From: a virus
Length of the DNA stretch: 64,000 bases
Virus record (IMG/VR): IMGVR_UViG_3300042448_001840
Coordinates: 1-64,000 of that record
Reading direction: 5' to 3' (one strand)
A program made the position numbers and the translations under genes. The notes under the pieces were generated by a model. That model had not been told where the DNA came from. It saw only the letters and a list, made by a program, of their open reading frames with translations, and searched no databases. The number at the start of each line of letters is the position of its first letter. Position 1 is the stretch's first letter. This document shows positions 58,825 to 64,000 of this stretch, one piece after another.

Positions 58825-60945
58825 CTATAAGTCTTTGTGCTTAAACTTAATTTTTAAAGAATCAACTTTTGGACTAGCAAAAGGGTTTTCAAATCTGGTT
58901 AAATCTATTCTGTATCTTATGCTTGAAGGAGCAGTTGCTTTATTCGATAGATAAGAGAATCTAGACAACCCATTTGTAGGTGCAGATGCTAGTATTTCTT
59001 TTCTACCAAAAGGATTATCTATAGTAAAATATAAGTTGTCATTCATATTTCTATTTCTAAAATCAAAACTATTTAAATAGAAAAAGTAATCAGTAAATAT
59101 AGTGCCATAAGTAGACAGGTCCGTTCCATCTGTTAGCGTGAAAGAAACGGCCCCCGTGCCTGGCTTATTGTAAGTTATGACAAGATCATTTATTCCACTT
59201 AAAAAATTCCACTCAATAGTTTCATTTAGCTTACCCGATGGTAGATCTGCTATTCTAACTCCGTTTAAATATACAGCTAAATCAAATGTGGTTATAGATT
59301 TTTTGATGTTATTGATAACTGTATTTTCTGTTTCGCAAGAAATCTTTGTTTGTATATACCCATAGCTTGGGGAAGTAATGCCAGTTGATATTGTCCCCAG
59401 ATTTTGCACTAGAACATTGCTTAACAAGTTATTATCTACGTTGTTGATTTCACTAACCCAATAATTAACATCTTTATATACTTGAGACTCACTACCCAGG
59501 TAATAATAATGCTTAAATGAATTTAGATTACCTAATAGCATTGGCATTATATGATCTTCGCTCTGGTCCAATGCAGCTACTCTGTAAACTTTTTTGTCTT
59601 GATATATTCTAGAGTTAGGGTTCAGGTCATTTATATTTTTAGAGCTTTCATTTATTGGTATCAATTGCAACTGCTCTGAATTCGGAGAAGAAGAAATGTA
59701 TTTAACATTCTTTAAAGACCCATCAAAATTAACTATGTTTTTAAAACCAATATTTTGTGATCCGGAAGGAGAAATTGGTGTCCAATTAAAGTCATATATC
59801 GAAGTTGCATTCGGGTTATCTACTGCAACAAAATAAGATATGGAGCCATCAGTTATATATTGCTCCTGGACATCTAAAGACACTGAGTCTATAACCATTT
59901 GGCTGTTTGTGCTGACTGGGAGTGCTATAGGTTTTGAAACTATAGTACCATTCTTAGATCTGGTCACTGAACCTATTATAAGATCCCTTAGCCCTATCCT
60001 ATAGACGTATGGGGAAGGTGATTCCTTGTCTATATAATCCGGTTCATTTTTAAATAGTGTTATTTCAACAGAAGAATAGTTTTTTGGTTTTATAGAAAAA
60101 CTAAAAACATCATAATCTAAATTAGAATTTTTGATGAACACTTCTTGGGGCGAACCATCTGAATAATTAACTTTTAGTTGAGTTAAAATTGGGGAAGAAG
60201 TTAATACATAGCCTTCTACTTTTGATAAAATAATATTTCTATTTATAGGTATATTCATGACTAAAGAAACAGGGACAGGAGATTGAGTCCTGTGCTCATA
60301 CATCCAGTAGGTGTCGTTCAGCCCATCAAAAACATTGCCGAATGTGTCGACGTCAATATTGTTTGACACCAACTCCCCATTTTCATATAGAGAGATTGTT
60401 GGCCTTATACCAGAAACATTATCTAAAGCAAATGCAGAATACCTATCTGAATTTTCTGAACTTATTACCGCTGAACCGTTTGACGTATCAACAAACCCAG
60501 TGGTAAATGGTATATCTATTTTATCTGCGGAAGAAAAATTCTCAGTATAAGAATAAAAATATCCGTCTGCGTTATTATTAACAAATAAAAGATTGTCTAC
60601 TTTTGATTCAAGTAATTTTCTTTTTGTTTTTAAGTTTTCAATTTTTTTGTTTAAAGTTGTTGCGACTTTAAAAAGCTCGTCATTATTTTCTAAAATAGTA
60701 TCATACAAAACATCTAGATTGAACAAGCTGTTGATCATCAGTTCATTTAAAATATCAACATTAGTTTTATCTGTTCCGTTAAGTGCAGCATAATCTATCG
60801 GCAAAGGGAAGCCCGCTTTGTTTACCGAAAAATAGTCACTAAACGCATTTAATATTTGCTGCTCTGTTGGCTTGGTGCCATTAGAATAATATAACTTATA
60901 TATATTTTCTAAAAATCTTCTTTTTTGTATTGTTGATATGTTCAT
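58825..60945 (-). CDS. Large baseplate/tail structural protein (putative)
   Basis: A 706-residue protein. An N-terminal helical region (residues 1-120, with a coiled coil near LNKKIENLKTKRKLLESKVD) precedes a long beta-rich part with several discoidin-like segments (SLVMNIPINRNIILSKVEGY). The layout repeats in the next gene, so the two may be distant paralogues. It overlaps that gene by four bases. Tail or baseplate location is inferred. Confidence 0.65.
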   Translation of the reverse strand: MNISTIQKRRFLENIYKLYYSNGTKPTEQQILNAFSDYFSVNKAGFPLPIDYAALNGTDKTNVDILNELMINSLFNLDVLYDTILENNDELFKVATTLNKKIENLKTKRKLLESKVDNLLFVNNNADGYFYSYTENFSSADKIDIPFTTGFVDTSNGSAVISSENSDRYSAFALDNVSGIRPTISLYENGELVSNNIDVDTFGNVFDGLNDTYWMYEHRTQSPVPVSLVMNIPINRNIILSKVEGYVLTSSPILTQLKVNYSDGSPQEVFIKNSNLDYDVFSFSIKPKNYSSVEITLFKNEPDYIDKESPSPYVYRIGLRDLIIGSVTRSKNGTIVSKPIALPVSTNSQMVIDSVSLDVQEQYITDGSISYFVAVDNPNATSIYDFNWTPISPSGSQNIGFKNIVNFDGSLKNVKYISSSPNSEQLQLIPINESSKNINDLNPNSRIYQDKKVYRVAALDQSEDHIMPMLLGNLNSFKHYYYLGSESQVYKDVNYWVSEINNVDNNLLSNVLVQNLGTISTGITSPSYGYIQTKISCETENTVINNIKKSITTFDLAVYLNGVRIADLPSGKLNETIEWNFLSGINDLVITYNKPGTGAVSFTLTDGTDLSTYGTIFTDYFFYLNSFDFRNRNMNDNLYFTIDNPFGRKEILASAPTNGLSRFSYLSNKATAPSSIRYRIDLTRFENPFASPKVDSLKIKFKHKDL

Positions 60946-62864
60946 ACTTGCTTAACCTTTGCTGCCAATTTATAAGAGTAGACAACTGGTGTAACGTTAG
61001 ATGAACCCTTAACTATTCTGATCTTAACTAGAATATTTTTTACCTGGCTTGGAACGGAATATTCAATTTTATTTATTGTTGTCTTTGGATAATTAAGGTA
61101 TTGGACACCAGGCAACTTAAAACCCACGGCTATGTTTTGGTTGAAAGCTAGTATCTCAGGGATTGATATGTTAGATGTTTTGCTTACAGTAAAACCGTAT
61201 TGCACTGGTGCAATTTCTATCCACTTTTCTCCACCGTCCAAAGATACATAGCTCTGTATGTACCCGCCCGATCCTGAAATTTCGTTATAGTTACTTTCAA
61301 TATCTAGCATCAGCGACTCTATGGGGGTATCAAATAAATATGGTTTTGAAATTATATCTGCAGACAACTCATACTCCTGGTAGGCAAGAGCTACATCCCT
61401 AATGCCTATTGACATTCTTTTTGCCGGCAGAACTTCGTTTGAAATTTTTAATGGAATAGTAAAATTCTCTTCAGTCAAACCGGCTGAATCAGATTCATTT
61501 GAAGTTTTAATCACAACATTTAAATTTTGACTTAAACTATTATCTTTTTTAAAAACATTAGGGTTAGTCAACGTTGGTACTGTCGCGGATTTATTGTAAA
61601 TAGTTTTAGTATATAGATCTTTATCAATCATTTCTGGGTTAAATCTATTGATTCCATAAAAAGGGCTGTTGTCTGCATTAGCAGATTCGTAATTTGTTTC
61701 CCAATAGGTATGCAATACTTCTACGTCTTGATAGTATGGTTGTTCAAGAACTATTCTGCATTCTTTTACTCTTCTTTCTGAAAAGAAAAAAACTGCTGAG
61801 TTTAGAGAGTAATTATTTAAAGATTCCTTAGTAAGATTTTCTAAAGATAAACCTATAAAAAATTCTTTCTTTAATATGTTTTCTGTATTCCCGGCTAGAT
61901 CTGTTAAGTGTATCTCTTTTACTTTAACTATTTTAGATGAATCAAAATATGGAGTTATATTTATTGAATTTGCTTTTTGAGCTGTATTAGATTTAATTGT
62001 GAAATCAAATATCAAAGGCTCATTTATGTCGTGGTCGGCCCAATTAATTAATGAGTTCTGTTCTGCACTAACTATGCTAGGGTCATTGACGATATAGCTA
62101 AATTCTTCTTCGCTCCTATACACATCATCAGTTGGAGTAACCCTTAAGGCTTCATAGACAAAATATGTAGCCGGGTTAGAATCAATTAAGCTGTTAACAT
62201 TTGAAGAACTTGGAGAGTTAACAAAACTGTATTCATAATTTATGCCAGAAATATCATTTTGTTTTTTTACAGCCAAGTTGTTATTGCCTATAAAGCCATT
62301 GGAACGGTTAATGTTTACTCTGCTTGGCAGCCATTTAATTGGCCTGTCTTTTATCCTTAGTGAAGCAAAACCGTTTGTTATCATCGGGTTTTGATTTACT
62401 TGAACTTTTTGCCAATCAATATAGTCTCCGTTTTCAAAAGAATCACCATTGTAAATTAAATCGTTTGAAGGACTAAGGCTGTACATCTGCAGGACTTTTG
62501 TCTTTGAAAGTATTCTTTCTGAATACTTTTTTTCATTTTCTATCTCTGAAGTGAAAAGGTTAAACAAACTAACTGCTTTGGCATTCAAAAAATCAAGCTG
62601 CTTAGCGGAAACATTTATATCATCTCTTATTGAATTTATAAATTTATTCATCTTAGTAGACGAAGGGGGCTCACTCTTGGTGAATAGTTCTAGAGAAGTT
62701 TGCGGCGAATTAATCTTATCGTATATATCTTTTAGATTTTTATTGAAATCTTCTAGAACATCTTGCTTAGTTACATAGTCCCCAGCAGCCTGCTTCTTAA
62801 GCATGTTTGCAATACTTAAAGCGATCTGATCATAGACTAAAGTTATTGGAGAAAGTTGTGTCAT
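60942..62864 (-). CDS. Large baseplate/tail structural protein (putative)
   Basis: A 640-residue protein with an N-terminal helical portion (residues 5-125) and a beta-rich body (RECRIVLEQPYYQDVEVLHT type strands, in CRIVLEQPYY). It shares organisation with its downstream neighbour. No enzymatic motif is seen. Part of the coupled structural operon. Confidence 0.65.
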   Translation of the reverse strand: MTQLSPITLVYDQIALSIANMLKKQAAGDYVTKQDVLEDFNKNLKDIYDKINSPQTSLELFTKSEPPSSTKMNKFINSIRDDINVSAKQLDFLNAKAVSLFNLFTSEIENEKKYSERILSKTKVLQMYSLSPSNDLIYNGDSFENGDYIDWQKVQVNQNPMITNGFASLRIKDRPIKWLPSRVNINRSNGFIGNNNLAVKKQNDISGINYEYSFVNSPSSSNVNSLIDSNPATYFVYEALRVTPTDDVYRSEEEFSYIVNDPSIVSAEQNSLINWADHDINEPLIFDFTIKSNTAQKANSINITPYFDSSKIVKVKEIHLTDLAGNTENILKKEFFIGLSLENLTKESLNNYSLNSAVFFFSERRVKECRIVLEQPYYQDVEVLHTYWETNYESANADNSPFYGINRFNPEMIDKDLYTKTIYNKSATVPTLTNPNVFKKDNSLSQNLNVVIKTSNESDSAGLTEENFTIPLKISNEVLPAKRMSIGIRDVALAYQEYELSADIISKPYLFDTPIESLMLDIESNYNEISGSGGYIQSYVSLDGGEKWIEIAPVQYGFTVSKTSNISIPEILAFNQNIAVGFKLPGVQYLNYPKTTINKIEYSVPSQVKNILVKIRIVKGSSNVTPVVYSYKLAAKVKQV

Positions 62865-62873
62865 AATTTTTCT

Positions 62874-64000
62874 TTAATTACTAGAAATTGCTTTAGTTAG
62901 CTTATCATAATAAGGGTCATAGTTCTTTGTTTTTGCTTTAAGCATGACGAGATCTACGGCTCCAGAATAGCTTGTGTCTGGGACGTTCTTTCTCATGACC
63001 AATCTGAACCTAATAGTATCGGCCAAGTAGTCATAAAAAACAACTATTTCTCCCGCTACCTCTTTATCAAAGATAATATTTTTACCGTTTTGTATAAAAT
63101 AATACAATGAATTAGAATCCCTAAATTGAGGGAAGTCTTTAGTCCCAGTGTAATTTGTGAGGTTGATAGCCAAAGAGCCGTCTGGCATTTGAATCTTGAT
63201 TGGGGCGTACCCTGTCTGACTGCCCTGGAATATAGTCCCTATTAAAGGACTGTAGATAGCACTATTTATATCTTTATTGTTAATATGCGGTATATTCTGT
63301 AGTTGTATTCTGTTGAGTGCGTCGGTGCCACCAAAAGTTTCATTAGAATAACCATTGCTAGATGATGACTTTAGGGTTTCATCTAGTAAATTCAACCTAA
63401 AAAAATCAACATAATCTACGTTATAAAGTGACAGGTCTATTTGGTAAGCACAGGAGTATATTGAATTTTTTTCTAATTTAAAAACACTAATAGAATTATT
63501 GTCAGATATTTTGTAGTCAGATGGCTTTAGGGTCATACCATTTTTGTACAATACAAATGCATTACCCTTAAAAGGGAACCTGGTATTGGCCTGGTAAGTT
63601 TGTTCATCAAAAAATAAAACTTCTGAATCTATTTTTTCAACACCAGATTCAACTATAGGTGTCCAATCCGTTTCTGAAAAAGGAATATCTTTATTTGATA
63701 TAGATAGTTCATAAGAAATTGGATATTTTAAATCTAATTTAGAATCTATAATATTGAATTCATTATCATTTTTTATTATCTTAGATTTAATTGCTAAAGG
63801 ATACCCATTAAAGTTTATTTTCTTACTCATAAAACAAGACTTAAGAGATTGGCTAGGTTGAGTTTCGCAAAAATCTATGCTTTGTAGCGAGAAACTGTAC
63901 TCATAAGCATTCGATATTTCCTGAGTCACCAACTCTTTTAAGGTTCTATTCTTCCAAGCAAAGCTATTCTCTGCCCCAATTTCTCCATTAATTATATTAT
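62874..64000 (-). CDS. Virion structural protein, 5' end outside the window
   Basis: The frame remains open to the window edge, beyond the GTG at 63932, so the protein is incomplete at its N-terminus. The 375 codons present are beta-rich, with FPFKGNAFVLYKNGMTLKPS and KEVAGEIVVFYDYLADTIRF segments typical of tail or baseplate proteins. Its stop is nine bases from the next gene. Confidence 0.65.
   Translation of the reverse strand, partial: NIINGEIGAENSFAWKNRTLKELVTQEISNAYEYSFSLQSIDFCETQPSQSLKSCFMSKKINFNGYPLAIKSKIIKNDNEFNIIDSKLDLKYPISYELSISNKDIPFSETDWTPIVESGVEKIDSEVLFFDEQTYQANTRFPFKGNAFVLYKNGMTLKPSDYKISDNNSISVFKLEKNSIYSCAYQIDLSLYNVDYVDFFRLNLLDETLKSSSSNGYSNETFGGTDALNRIQLQNIPHINNKDINSAIYSPLIGTIFQGSQTGYAPIKIQMPDGSLAINLTNYTGTKDFPQFRDSNSLYYFIQNGKNIIFDKEVAGEIVVFYDYLADTIRFRLVMRKNVPDTSYSGAVDLVMLKAKTKNYDPYYDKLTKAISSN

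Noticed and set aside
1-64000. CRISPR array, insertion sequence, integrase or att site
   Set aside because: No regularly spaced repeats, transposase, integrase or direct repeats flanking the tRNA were seen; the HNH gene beside the tRNA is the only possible mobile element.

Overview
The window is a contiguous piece of a tailed double-stranded DNA phage genome, A+T rich (about one third G+C in most sampled lines) with tightly packed, overlapping genes. Several features point to an actinobacterial host, plausibly a small-genome freshwater type: ThyX, a B12-dependent ribonucleotide reductase, a proteasome-beta-like hydrolase, threonine-rich TTTTV linkers in secreted proteins, several possible leaderless -10 promoters, and a secreted surface protein that looks host-derived. 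The host assignment is inference.

Layout. 1-14.8 kb (plus strand): a run of unknown and E2/PRTRC-B-like proteins, then SSB, family-4 uracil-DNA glycosylase, a KTSC protein, a proteasome-like hydrolase, zinc-ribbon proteins, one tRNA-Gly gene, an HNH endonuclease, two Fe-S proteins, a holin/lipoprotein/membrane cluster and a sulfotransferase. 14.8-37.7 kb (minus): a 1212-residue exported surface protein, a tail-associated M15 peptidase/lysozyme-like enzyme, a 1642-residue tail protein with an SGNH hydrolase domain, a glycosyltransferase/methyltransferase/2OG-oxygenase cassette, an M15 endolysin, an array of tiny lysine/alanine-rich proteins, dNMP kinase, RNase H, a sigma-like factor and an endonuclease. 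37.8 kb: one short plus-strand gene and a strong bidirectional terminator. 38.0-56.2 kb (minus): replication and nucleotide metabolism (RecB/Cas4-like nuclease, DNA polymerase III alpha, AEP primase, DnaB helicase, HD protein, repair nucleases, ThyX, class II RNR). 56.4-64 kb (minus): structural genes that run off the edge.

Main discovery. Four minus-strand genes are broken into overlapping reading frames, and all five breaks lie exactly at an in-frame CGG codon. Reading CGGN (four CGGA, one CGGC) as a single glycine restores every protein: the RecB/Cas4 LGxxVH motif, the sigma-70 region 2 FSGFLYSYF motif, the N-terminus of the tail lysin and the N-terminus of the giant tail protein. The only tRNA gene seen is a tRNA-Gly(UCC) whose anticodon arm is about two nucleotides too long and carries 5'-UCCG-3', the complement of CGGA. 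I propose that this phage decodes a quadruplet codon with its own frameshift-suppressor tRNA, making its tail/lysis proteins, its sigma-like factor and a recombination nuclease depend on that tRNA. By hand count only six other in-frame CGG codons occur in the window, and just one is among the minus-strand genes. The recoded proteins are annotated here as single genes.
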